DNA of 64,000 nt, from NCBI RefSeq assembly GCF_003086295.3, contig NC_092051.1:10966810-11030809 (forward strand). The letters run 5' to 3'. The number at the start of each line of letters is the position of its first letter. Position 1 is the first letter of the stretch. A model generated the notes under the pieces. It did no database searches and was not told the DNA's origin. It saw only the letters and a program-made list of their open reading frames with translations. The position numbers and the translations under genes were made by a program. Shown here piece after piece: positions 12,501-22,496 of this stretch. The DNA comes from Arachis hypogaea. Taxonomy: Eukaryota; Streptophyta; Magnoliopsida; Fabales; Fabaceae.

Positions 12501-13155
12501 ACATGACGACGGCTGGGTGGCGAGTTCGGTAGCGGATTGGCGGCAGGGCGCAGCTCTCCGTCGCTCTCTCCCTCTTTTCCCCCTTCTCCCTTACCGTAGC
12601 TCCCCTCTCCTCTCATCCATTTCTTTCGTTTCTCTCTCTCTCTTTTTTTTTCTTTGTTTTGAGTGTTGGTGAGATGGGTAGTGGGTTGTATGGGCTGACC
12701 GTGGATGTGGGGTGAGGTGAGTGTAGTTTAGTTAGGGTTAGGTTAGAAAATTAGGTTTAGGTATTTTTTTTTTTGTGAACAATAGGGATAGTAGTGTAAT
12801 TTTATGAAATAAATAAAAAGTAGGATAATAATAAAAATCAAATTAAATATAAAGTATCCATCTTTTAAAAAATATCTTCTAATTAATAATCTTTAAATAA
12901 TTTTCGGTTAAATACCAATTTAGTGAAAATTGGAGATAAGTAAATTAATCCTCCTTTATTTATAAAATAAGGTTAAAATTTATATGTTAAAATTAAGACA
13001 TGAAATACTCATTATTTTTCAATTATAAGGACTCTAAATAATAAATAAGAGTTTACTCAACCTTTATATATAGAATTTCCAAAAATATTATCTTAAATAA
13101 ATATAATAGATCATAAATAATTTATTAATTTCTTTTCAAAATTCGGGATCTTACA
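9526..13155 (-). repeat. Older, diverged LTR of the same family, interrupted at 9525 by the young element
   Basis: It shares landmarks with the young LTR in the same order: a block reading gtaggggagtgagaac (9712), the variable stem-loop region, the ctttgccacccttt-cgggtccc block (11383-11402), a CGG-rich island with a pyrimidine tract (12120-12650), an AT-rich segment, and the terminal gggatcttaca ending at 13155. No PPT follows 13155, so that is the outer (5') edge. Its inner part must lie left of the window, on the other side of the young element. Confidence 0.75.
10331..10564. repeat. Array of six stem-loops with covarying stems inside the older LTR
   Basis: Six units share an 18-19 nt loop of the form CGGGA(C/T)..AACCAC(C)RTC. 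Each is flanked by a different but self-complementary stem. The stems are 10331-10338/10357-10364 (CGGATAAG/CTTATCCG), 10377-10381/10400-10404 and 10414-10418/10438-10442 (GCAAG/CTTGC), 10461-10465/10484-10488 (GTGAG/CTCAC), 10489-10494/10513-10518 (TGCAGG/CCTGCA), and 10537-10541/10560-10564 (GCAAA/CTTGC, one mismatch). Stems change on both sides together while the loop is kept. Confidence 0.8.
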
Positions 13156-13390
13156 TTGAAATATTTTACATAATTAAAAATATAATTCTAGTAATTAATA
13201 AGAAATGAAAATTATATGTATATTTTAATTTGAGTAATTGATATTTTTAATTTAAAAATAGAGTTTAGTTAATAAAATTATTATCGAGCTCAATATCTGC
13301 TGATATGAATAAATATCGATACTTTTCAATGAACTTAGTTTTACTAATGTCCTTTATATTAGTAACTCATATATATTTAATTTTATTTAT
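13156..13390. other. AT-rich stretch without genes
   Basis: Follows the outer edge of the older LTR. No ORF or motif is visible. It may be the AT-rich start of the plus-strand LTR fragment that follows, which would place the two related LTRs head to head. Confidence 0.4.
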
Positions 13391-13391
13391 A

Positions 13392-13469
<78 letters not shown>
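13391..13469. repeat. (ATT)n microsatellite
   Basis: About 26 nearly perfect ATT/TTA trinucleotides. A (TA)n run follows at 13483-13503. Both should be highly polymorphic. Confidence 0.95.
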
Positions 13470-13474
<5 letters not shown>

Positions 13475-13509
13475 CAACCTTTTATATATATATATATATA
13501 TATTATGAA

Positions 13510-15107
13510 AATTATTCTCCTCCTCTACGTATTGGCGTCACTTTTGATCGGTGGAAGTCGACAGTGACGTAGTTCCCCTACCTCTTGAGTTCGGCCAACT
13601 GGAGTTCTAGAAGGCACACACGATTTCGGACGTTTTCTTCTTCGGCAGCTCGGTCAGAAAGCTTTCCCGGAACTTCTAATATCTTGATTCCGTACAGATA
13701 TAGGGTTTTGGTAACTTTATAATAATTAAATGTGAATTTGATAAGTGAATGTTTGTTTCATTGATTATTGATTGAATTTGACTGAATTTATATTGAATTT
13801 TGTGATATATTAATATTTGTGATTAGTTTGGGGTTTGGTCAGTTTAAGTACAGCCAAGAATCGAATTATTTTGATGACTTCGGGGCTGGAATGTTGTTGG
13901 TAATCAAGTGGAATTAGTGACATTTGATGATGACATTGAGATTTAATAAGAAATGAATTGATGACATACTTTGAGATATAGAAATGGTTTGATTTTGGAA
14001 GCGGTTGGATTTTAATTGGTTTAATTTTATAATTTCTTTTATATTAGAAATGGTTTTGATTTATTGGAAACGATTTTGAGAATTGGTTTGGATGGGACCC
14101 GAGAAGGGTGGCAAAGTCCGAGTTTAAGGAGAGATGCTGCCGAAATTTTGTTATAAAATTTAAGACTTTGTTTGAAATATTATTTTGAAAAAGATTGGAT
14201 TTCTGAGGTTCTATTATTTGATTTTTGATTTATTAAGAAAATAGTTATGTTTATAGTTTAATTCATTTTAGAAAAGTATATGTTTTGAGTTCGATTTATT
14301 TAGAAAAGAATTATTTTACGATTTTAAATTATTTAAGAGAAGTATTATGTTTTAAGGTTGATTTAAATATGAAAATGGCTTAAGTTTTGAATTTGACTTA
14401 AAAATTTCATTCGGAGGAGTTTAGTGAACTTTAAAAGTAATTGAATTTTGACTGAATAATTTCGTTTTGCAACGTCTTGAAAAAGTTAAAGAATTAATTT
14501 TAAGGATGGAATTGGGATTGGTGTTGGCTTTGACATTGGTTTGGAACCTCCGATTTGTATGGTTTGGTTTTGATTTGATTTAGAAACTTTATTTGATTAA
14601 CTCAATTTAAGAAAACAATGATTGTTAAGGATTTTCAATGAACTTAAAAAAAAATGAGATTGGTTGTCGCTCCCCTAAAGTCTAGAGCCTTTGCTGAGGG
14701 GTTTAACTAGTAAATGATTTCTCTTTGTCTTTTAAAAGAAGAATTAGTTTAAGTGGAATTGTTTTAAAGGTTTTGAAGAATGTTATAAAGAGGTGGTTTT
14801 GGTTTAATAGAAAGAGAACAGAAAAGAAAAGAAAGAAAGAAAGAACGAGCTGAGATAATTGTCTACCTGCTGAAAATGAGCAGAGATATGGTGGTGAGTC
14901 TACCAAGATTTGATTTCCAGAGATACATCGGCCAATCCAGGGGATGGTCACACCTGTAAGACAGAGTTTTCTTACAGAGGTTATCGATACATACATTGGC
15001 TAGAGAGAGCATCACCTGTAAGACAGAGGTTATGTTTGCATACATCGGCTTAAAAGAGTTGCACCTGTAAGACAGAGGTTGCTTACAGAGGTTATGACAC
15101 TGAAAAC
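13510..15107 (+). repeat. Plus-strand fragment of the first LTR family
   Basis: The block at about 14093-14150 (gggacccgagaagggtggcaaag, then gagatgctgccgaaattt) is the reverse complement of the conserved block at 888-930 and 11345-11402 in the minus-strand LTRs. The surrounding AT-rich text matches in style and order. About 860 bp further on lies a stem-loop minisatellite at the equivalent place. The fragment is cut at 15107 by the Athila-like LTR. Confidence 0.6.
14954..15088. repeat. Minisatellite with stem-loops
   Basis: Three imperfect units begin cacctgtaagacagag (14951, about 15012, 15062). The first and third form a perfect 7-bp stem, CTGTAAG (14954-14960 and 15065-15071) with CTTACAG (14971-14977 and 15082-15088). 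It sits where the minus-strand family members carry their stem-loop region, but the sequence differs. Confidence 0.65.
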
Positions 15108-16582
15108 TGATAAACCCCTATTTTATTATTCATCTTGTGCTCAATTGAGTGTTTTTATCAATTCTTCACCCACTTATTCATATAAATTGCATGGTTTTAC
15201 AATTCCTTCCTTATTCTGTGATACAAGTAAAAACATGTTTCCTATGCCTTAAAAATATTAATTTTAATTATCCTTTATTACCATTCGATACCGTGATCTG
15301 TGTGTTAAGTATTTTCAGGCTTCATAGGGCAGGAATGGATTAGAGGACAGAAATGAAACATGCAAAAATGGAAAGAACGCACAAAATGGAGTTTTGAAGA
15401 AAATGGCAGCGATGCGCACGCATAAACGACGTGGACGCGTGCCTCACGCAGAATACAAGTGACGCGCATGCATGGACGACGCGAACGCGCGCTGAGCAAA
15501 AGGTACGAGCAACGCGTACGCGTGACAAGGAAAATCCCCAATTGACGCGCACGCGTGGCCCACGCGCACGCGTGACGGACGCCACGTGCAGAAAATTGCA
15601 GAAGTCGCCCCCCAGCAATTTCTGGGCCCTTTTTCGGCCCAAATCCAAGCCCAGAAACACATAATAGAGGCTGGAGAATGAGGGAATCAAATAATTCATT
15701 CATCATTCATTCAGGAGGAACAATTTTTAGGTTTTAGATGTAGTTTTCTAGAGAGAGGCTCTCTCCTCTCTCTTAGGTTTTAGAATTAGGATTTCTCTTA
15801 GTTTATGGTTATTTCTTCAATCCAGGTTCAATGTTCCTTTAATTTATATTTTTCTTCTACTTTTATTTATTCCAGCATTCTAGTTTATCTATTTCCCTTT
15901 ATTGATTACTTTATGTTACAATTCGGTTTATGAACCTTCCCATGTTAGATTTGAATTTATGTTTAAATGCAATTTGAGGTAATTCAGATTTATGATCGTT
16001 TTCTTCCATTTATGATATAAATAATTTAGATTTTCCCCTTTTGGCTTTGGATAAGTAATTGGTGATACTTGAGTTGTCAAACTCAGCTATTGATTGAAAA
16101 TTGGAATTTGCTGATTGATTTGGATCACTCTAAAGCTAGTCTTTCCACAGGAGTTGACTAGGACTTGAGAAATCAAGTTAATTAGTCCACTTGACTTTTC
16201 TTTATTTATTAAGGGTTAATTAAGTGGGAGCAATAAACAATTCTCATCACACCTGATAAGGATAACTAGGATAGGATTTTCAGTTCTTATACCTTGCCAA
16301 GAGTTTTCTAGTTATTAATTTACTTTCCTGCTATTTAATTTCCCTGTTCAACCTTTCAAAAACCCATAAATATACCTTTCTCCATAACCAATAATAAATC
16401 ATACTTCCTTGCAATTCCTTGAGAGACGACTCGAGGTTTAAATACTTCGGTTATAAATTTTATTGGGTTTGCTTAAGTGACAAACAAGTTTTTGTACAAA
16501 AGGATTCTTTGTTGGTTTAGAAACTATACCTACAACGTGATTATTTTTATAAAATTCTTTACTAGCAAAAGTCCAATCGTCA
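15108..16582 (+). repeat. 5' LTR of the Athila-like element
   Basis: Starts TGATAAACCCC and ends ...ATCGTCA, four bases before the PBS. A second, solo copy at 41692-43090 confirms the start and supports the end. It contains a burst of ACGCG(T/C) motifs (15410-15590) and a self-complementary gagagaggctctctc element near 15752-15766. Confidence 0.85.
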
Positions 16583-16586
16583 AAAA

Positions 16587-16604
16587 TGGCGCCGTTGCCG
16601 GGGA
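16587..16604 (+). other. Primer-binding site, tRNA-Asp type
   Basis: TGGCGCCGTTGCCGGGGA is the PBS typical of plant Athila elements, matching the 3' end of tRNA-Asp. It begins 4 nt after the LTR end. Confidence 0.85.
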
Positions 16605-16703
16605 CTTGCAAACGTGTGCCTTATTATTGGTTATTGTAAATATTTTCTTTTGCTGTTTATTTGTTTTTGTTTTTATTTTTGTTTTTAAATTTTATTAGCT
16701 ACT

Positions 16704-18200
16704 ATGAGTTCTCACCCCTCTGGCTTTAAGTTTGGTTCTAATGTTGTTGGAAGGAATGGAAGCTATAACAGAAACATTCATCAAGGTCAGAACAATCAAA
16801 GATGGAAAGAGCCACGAGGATCTGATCAATCCTTTCGGCAACAACACTTTCCAAGGTACCAGGGACAACGACCATTCTGCAATGCATACCCAGACAATAG
16901 TTATGGTAGACCCCTTCGTGACAAACCACCTCCACCTAATTACTATGGTCAAGAACCATTCCAAGGTGCATACCAAGATGATAGATATGGTGGACCCCAT
17001 TGTAGTTACCAACAAGCCCCATCATATGCCAATAAACCACCCCCTCAACATAGCTTCGAACCACCATACTCACAAGCCAATCACAACCATTCACCTCCAT
17101 ATGACCCTAACCTCTATCCACCCCAATTCCAATCCAATTACTCCCAAGAACCACCACTTCCATATGCACCATGTCCATATCCATCGACCCAAGAATCACA
17201 GGCTCGCCTCAAGGAAACAGTAGATCAATTTCATGCAACCCTTCACCAACTGGAGCAAGCGATAAATCAATTAGCTTCCCGATGTTCGGGCACTCAAGGA
17301 ACTCCCATGGCTTTGTGTGGAGAATCTAATGAAGAACGTATCATGAAGGAGACACTAGAAGCTCCGGTTGACAGCACGGAGCATGACTTTGTACTGAAAC
17401 AAGTAGAGGAAGCTAAAATTATCAAGGAAGAAGAATTGGTTGAAGACTTAGGAGACGCTGAAGCTCCATGGAAATTAAGAGTTGTGGAGAATTCTGCCCA
17501 GAAATTTGCAATTGATGCTAAGGAGGATAGTGCACAACCCCCAAGGCATGTATCTTATGAAGAACTGGACGGAACAAATCAAGAAGCAAGTTTCCTTGGT
17601 AATGATGATCACGAATCAAGCTCTCCTAGTGATGAACTTGCATCCGTAATTGAATTCTTTGAGACTGAAAAATTTGCCCCAAGTGAATATGAAGATGATG
17701 TAGAGGTAGATTTTTCTCAACCTCCAACTTATGACTTGAGTGATGAGGAAGAAATTGGAGACTTTGATCAAGACGTGGTTGCAGTTGAAGAGATTTGTCA
17801 GGAAATGGAAGAATTCACAAAGGAGTACAAGGAAGTGGAGCTTGAAAGACCACCGGAAACACCTCTCCCAAGGCCATTACCACCCAATACAAACTTCAAG
17901 TGGGTAAAATCCTTAGCCTTTATCTTCACCTTTCCACTTGAATATGGTTTGCTTGAAACCGATGCCCAGCTTAGAGCTCTTTGTGGCTTTAAGAGTAAGC
18001 GGGAAATGGTTAGTGATAGAAGTTGGCATCCAAAGTTCAATATGGTTCCACGCTCCAAATGGAAGTGCAAGGATTGGTATAGAGCTCGATTGAATGAATT
18101 TCGGAAGAAGTTTGGGTATCTCAGTGGAAATTCAGGTTGTGTACCGCCCGGTTGGAATAATGAAGATAGAAGTGAAGGCGGGTACAAAAGCAAGGTTTGA
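16704..18200 (+). CDS. ORF A of the Athila-like element, 498 aa, unknown function
   Basis: A single uninterrupted ORF starting 100 nt after the PBS. Residues 1-165 are rich in Pro, Tyr, Gln and Asn (low complexity, repeated 'YGQEPF'-type units). Residues about 165-200 look like a short coiled-coil segment with a Leu/Gln/His pattern. Residues about 205-395 are very acidic (Glu/Asp-rich). The last 100 residues form a compact-looking conserved-type domain (FKWVKSLAFIFTFPLEYGLL, later SDRSWHPKFNMVPRSKWKC). There is no CCHC knuckle and no protease. It occupies the gag position but is not a recognisable gag. I recall similar ORFs in legume retroelement derivatives but cannot assign a role. Intactness suggests the copy is fairly young or the ORF is selected. 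Confidence 0.65.
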   Translation: MSSHPSGFKFGSNVVGRNGSYNRNIHQGQNNQRWKEPRGSDQSFRQQHFPRYQGQRPFCNAYPDNSYGRPLRDKPPPPNYYGQEPFQGAYQDDRYGGPHCSYQQAPSYANKPPPQHSFEPPYSQANHNHSPPYDPNLYPPQFQSNYSQEPPLPYAPCPYPSTQESQARLKETVDQFHATLHQLEQAINQLASRCSGTQGTPMALCGESNEERIMKETLEAPVDSTEHDFVLKQVEEAKIIKEEELVEDLGDAEAPWKLRVVENSAQKFAIDAKEDSAQPPRHVSYEELDGTNQEASFLGNDDHESSSPSDELASVIEFFETEKFAPSEYEDDVEVDFSQPPTYDLSDEEEIGDFDQDVVAVEEICQEMEEFTKEYKEVELERPPETPLPRPLPPNTNFKWVKSLAFIFTFPLEYGLLETDAQLRALCGFKSKREMVSDRSWHPKFNMVPRSKWKCKDWYRARLNEFRKKFGYLSGNSGCVPPGWNNEDRSEGGYKSKV

Positions 18201-18584
18201 GATCCTGGAATTTATCCTGACAATCAATACTCCTGGAGCCTGAAAACCTGCTTTAACTTGCTCAAAGGCTTTACGTGCCTAGTATGGGACCTCGGAGGCT
18301 ATTGGAATTGCAAACGTTGGTAGAGATTTCTGGATGAGTTCAAGCACAAGCCACCATAACAGGGAGCTCAACAAATGTCCAACTTAAGGACTTTAACTAA
18401 AAGTGCTAGGTGGGAGACAACCCACCACGGTATGATCGTTCCTTTTTTTAATTTTAATTTTATTTCGTTTTGTTTGTTTTTAGTTTCATCTTACTTTATT
18501 TTATCTTATTTTCCCCAGAATCATTCATAACATCCACATCAGTATCTGCATCTTGCATTCTGCATATTCAAAAAAAAAATTCAC

Positions 18585-18985
18585 ACCACGCGTGCGCATG
18601 GGCCACGCGTGGGCGTCGATTCCAAATCGGCGTATCAATCCAACACCTAGAAAGTTGAGCTGGAATTGTGCGGCTGGTATGCGTTAGGCACAATTTGGGC
18701 CACGCGTGCGCGTCGATGACGCGTACGCGTCATTTTCACTTACACACACTACGCGTCGCCCACGCATCAAAATCTTTGTCCCCTTTAATTGAAACAGAGA
18801 GTTGCGCCAAAACGACGTTGGATTTGTGCGTTTAGCACAATTCTAATCGACGCGTACGCGTGCTCCACACGTATGCGTCATTTTCCTTATCCCTTCTTCA
18901 CGCGTTCGCGTTAATGACGCTTTTGCGTCGTTGCACTTCCGCCTCAGCCACGCTCTCGCGTGACCCACGCGTCCGCGTGGATTTG
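18585..18985. repeat. ACGCGT-motif cluster
   Basis: Repeated CACGCGT, GACGCGTACGCGT and similar words (MluI-like cores) at irregular spacing. The same wording appears in the element's LTR (15410-15590) and in the solo LTR (41995-42085). It is CpG-dense in an otherwise AT-rich neighbourhood. Confidence 0.75.
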
Positions 18986-19367
18986 AAATCACTTAACCCC
19001 CCTGACGCGGAAACCCTAACCCCAGCGTCACCTTTTCCCCCTTCCCCAACGTTCCACCTCCATCTCTCTCTTCTCCCTCCAACCTCCCACTGCCACCGCC
19101 GCCGCACCGCCCTCACCCTATCTTTCCCCCTTCTCTTCCTCTTTTCTCCTTCTCCTTCCCCCTCTCGCACCACCACTGCCCCCTGCCCCGTTGCCAACCC
19201 AGCCCGCCACTGTCGACGAGCCCTGCCGCCGTACCACCCCCTTCCCCTTCTCCCTCTTTCCTCCCTTCTCTTCCCCTCCCTCTTACACCCCCTGCCACCA
19301 CCGCGGGACTCCCAACGCCGCCGTGCCTCCACCAGCGCCACCACACCACCACCCTCTCTCTTCGTTC

Positions 19368-20414
19368 AATTTCTGTCACTGCGCACACCAGGTTCCACTG
19401 CACTCCGATTCCTTTACCGCTACAGTTAGTTAGTTTGCATTTTTTTCAATTCTGTTTAAATCAGGATAGTTAGAGATGCATGTTCGTAGTGGATTTTAGG
19501 TGGTTAGGTAGCTAGGATGTGGTTAGTGGATTTAGGTATGATAATTACTCCGTTCTAGCTGCTTAATTTATCTGTTTTGCAATTTTGAAATTGCTGTGCT
19601 GTTGATGCTGCTAATATGCTGTTCATTATTGTTTACTGCTGTTTTAACATTATTCAACCTATATTGCATTTCTTGCTGAAGATTGAGTTTGTTTCTTTTG
19701 AATTCATGTGACTTGCTAATTACTCCTCTTTTATGTACTACTTTCACGTCATATGAACTGAATTTCTGTTGCTATTTATTACCCGGGAACGTCCAGCTTT
19801 TAGCCGGAATGCTGCCCAATTTTTTTGCAAATTGTTTCACTCAACTCCCATTTATAAATTGGCTTTGGTACTTTTGAATTCTGCACTAACAATTTCTGTC
19901 ACTGCGCACACCAGGTTCCACTGCACTCCGTTTCCTTTGCCGCTACAGTTAGTTAGTTTGCATTTTTTTTCAATTCTGTTCAAATCAGGATAGTTAGAGA
20001 TGCATGTTCGTAGTGAATTTTAGGTGGTTAGGTAGCTAGAATGTGGTTAGTGGATTTAGGTATGATAATTACTCCATTCTTGCTGCTTGATTTATCTGTT
20101 TTGCAATTTTGAAATTGCTGTGCTGTTGATGCTGCTAATATGCTGTTCATTATTGTTTACTACTGTTTTAACATTATTCAACCTATATTGCGTTTCTTGC
20201 TGAAGATTGAGTTTGTTTCTTTTGAATTCATGTGACTTGCTAATTACTCCTCTTTTATGTACTACTTTCACATCATATGAACTGAATTTCTGCTGCTGTT
20301 TATTACCCGGGAACGTCCAGCTTTTAGCCGGAATGCTGCCCGATTTTTTTGCAAATTGTTTCACTCAACTCCCATTTATAAATTGGCTTTGGTACTTTTG
20401 AATTCTGCACTAAT
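19368..20414 (+). repeat. Direct tandem duplication, unit about 523 bp
   Basis: Unit 1 is 19368-19888 and unit 2 is 19891-20414. Both begin aatttctgtcactgcgcaca and end gaattctgcactaa. The offset changes from 523 to 524 at a T-run. A few scattered substitutions separate them, so the duplication is older than the LTR pair at 1-9525. Confidence 0.9.
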
Positions 20415-20978
20415 TGGTTTCAACCAAGCCAATTCATGGATGAATGGGCTAGCATTCCTACTCCTTCTGGTTCCCTTCTTCGTTAAATCGCATTATTGAT
20501 GATTTTATTCATTTTGCACTTCTTTTATTTATATGATTCATCATCAATAATCTGCATTCTCTGCTTGAATGTGAGTTGCTGGTTCTTCAATTTTGTGCAA
20601 TTTTTGCTAATTAGGAGCTACAATTCCATGTTACTCACTTTAACTCCACTCTTTAACTCTTAACTGCATTAACTTTCTAACTTCTCTCTTAGTTTTCCAC
20701 TAACTACTTTCAACCCAATTCATGGCATGATTATTGTTGTTCCTGATCAACAAGCATTCCGCATATCATAGATCTTGGATTGTGATTTTTATTTCAATTC
20801 GTTGACTTTTAGCTTGCATACAGTCCAAAATTCTACATCTATCTAACTCACTTCATGCTTATATTGCTATTTTATTCCTCTTTTGCCCATTTATGCTTAT
20901 ATTACTACAATACTATTTGCTTACCTGTTTTCCTGCTTTAGTTTAATAAACTGTATCCTGGAACCTCTGTCTTTCAGG

Positions 20979-22448
20979 ATGTCTAACCCAAAAGGCAAAG
21001 GAAAAGCTAAAGCAAGCATGGGCAAAAGAAAAAGAGGAAAGTCCTCTATGGCTATCCTGGATATACTGCATGATAATTCCTGGCGGGAGAAGAATTTTAC
21101 TCCGCAGGAAAAAGCTGATCAGTTAGTGCCTGCAACCGACCCAGTCAAATTTACAAATCGATACTGTGAACTGAAGTATCCAGTCTTTGCAACTTCATGG
21201 AACCTATATCTAGAAAAGACCCTCCGAATTCCAGCCGAATTACTATAGTACACCACAGACCAGATCAAACAGAGAGGCTGGTTCTTTCTGGAGAGGAACT
21301 TGACTGAGGTAAATGCATCCTGGGTCAGGGAATTTTACTGCAACTATTTTAAAACGACCCTAGATGCAGTGCAGCTCAGAGGCAAACAGATTCTAGTTAC
21401 TGAGGAGGCGATTGAAGAGATCCTCCATTTTATGCCTAAATCCGATCAGTCAGATGGTTATCAGCAGGCTGAAGAAGATATGAGATTTATGAGGTTTGAT
21501 TGGGAAGCAGTGAAGCGCACCATAGCTATTGACCCTGCTGTCCCATGGGTTATGGGTAAGTCAACAGTAACCCCAAAAGGCATCAAAATCATCTACCTGA
21601 ACGATGAGGCTCGGCTATGGCAACAAATCCTAAGCAATTATGTGATGCCGAGCACTCACGAGACTGAGGTGCCAGCTGCCATGATCACTCTTATCTGGTG
21701 CGTGATGGAGGGCAAGGATCTGTACCTTCCCAGATTTATCCGGTATTCCATGTCCAGGGTTCATGTCCAAGGCACTCTGCCCTTCCCCTATTTGATTACT
21801 CAGATGGGCCGCCGAGCTGAGGTACCCTGGGAGCTTGCAGATGAGAAGCCACCAGCCGCCGACTGCAAGAAGATCATCCCACATGGTAGAAAGTTTATGG
21901 CTTTGGGCTACAGACCGCCCTTTCTCACTGCCTCCACTGATGCAGCTACATCTTCTGCTGCTCCTTCAGCACCTGCCGCACCAGCCACCACCACAGCACC
22001 TTCACCTGCTTCCGAGCCCATTTACCACATAGTGCACCACCTCATTGAGCGGCTAGACCAAATGGAGCACCGCAACCAGCGGCGATATGAGAGGTCTGAG
22101 CGTCGCAGCAAGCGACGCTATGAGCATTTGAAGTTGATGATCCGGTCAGGCCACGATAACATCCCCTCCGAGCCTGACACACCATCAGAGCCATCTGAGG
22201 AGGAGGCAGATGACCAGGAGGAGGATGCACGAGCAGCGGCTGAGCAGGCAGAACCCGAGCAGGCTGCGCCACATCATGAGGAGCCCCAACAGATCCAGCC
22301 GGCTGATCCACAGGTCCCTTTACAGACAAAGCCTCCGCTTCAGCACGCAGATCCCCAGACACTCACACAGACTGCAGCACCTCAGGCCACTATAGAGACA
22401 CCAGCAGAACACCCTTCCGAAGATGCCACTTCTTCACACCCAGCCTGA
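20979..22448 (+). pseudogene. ORF B of the Athila-like element, plant transposon-protein type, one in-frame stop
   Basis: Reading from ATG at 20979 gives 489 codons with a single TAG at 21246-21248; the frame is open on both sides. The N-terminus is basic (Lys-rich, probably nuclear), followed by a domain of about 250 residues with the pattern of the 'putative plant transposon protein' family found in plant retroelement derivatives (e.g. RGWFFLERNL, then TPKGIKIIYLNDEARLWQQI, then IRYSMSRVHVQGTLPFPYLI). A Pro/Ala-rich linker, a basic Arg/Glu helix and an acidic Pro/Gln tail follow. The role is unknown. The stop may be a recent mutation or read through. Confidence 0.65.
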
Positions 22449-22478
22449 TTGAGCATCGAGGACGATGCTATTATATAA

Positions 22479-22490
22479 GTGTGGGGAGGT
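22479..22490 (+). other. Polypurine tract of the Athila-like element
   Basis: GTGTGGGGAGGT, the purine-rich run usually seen just before a 3' LTR in Athila-type elements. Here only a few bases separate it from an unrelated LTR starting at 22497. Confidence 0.6.
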
Positions 22491-22496
22491 CGCCAT

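Larger units (their letters stand above)
18201..20978 (+). other. Spacer between ORF A and ORF B of the Athila-like element
   Basis: Non-coding. It holds an ACGCG-motif segment at 18585-18985, a C-rich pyrimidine stretch at 19020-19360, and a 523-bp tandem duplication at 19368-20414. The 189-codon ORF through the C-rich stretch has simple-composition Pro/Ser/Leu content and is not convincing. Confidence 0.6.
15108..22496 (+). mobile_element. Athila-like non-autonomous LTR retroelement lacking its 3' LTR
   Basis: Order on the plus strand: 5' LTR (15108-16582), tRNA-Asp-type PBS (16587-16604), ORF A (16704-18200), a 2.8-kb spacer with a GC-rich CGCG segment and a 523-bp tandem duplication, ORF B (20979-22448), then a PPT (about 22479-22490). 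The expected 3' LTR is absent; a copy of another LTR family begins at 22497. No reverse transcriptase or integrase is present. Assignment to the Athila branch of Ty3/gypsy rests on the PBS and PPT style. Confidence 0.75.

Noticed and set aside
15200..15300. tRNA or rRNA genes anywhere in the window
   Set aside because: No cloverleaf with B-box-like GGTTCGA(A/T)TCC or conserved rRNA text was found. The tRNA-like words at 6121 and 16587 are primer-binding sites.
15305..15706. 133- and 119-codon antisense ORFs across the CGCG-rich part of the Athila-like LTR
   Set aside because: Arg/Val/Ala-rich shadows of the ACGCG repeats on both strands.
18860..19429. 189-codon Pro/Ser/Leu ORF
   Set aside because: Comes from a C-rich pyrimidine tract. 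The antisense frame is equally long; no domain.
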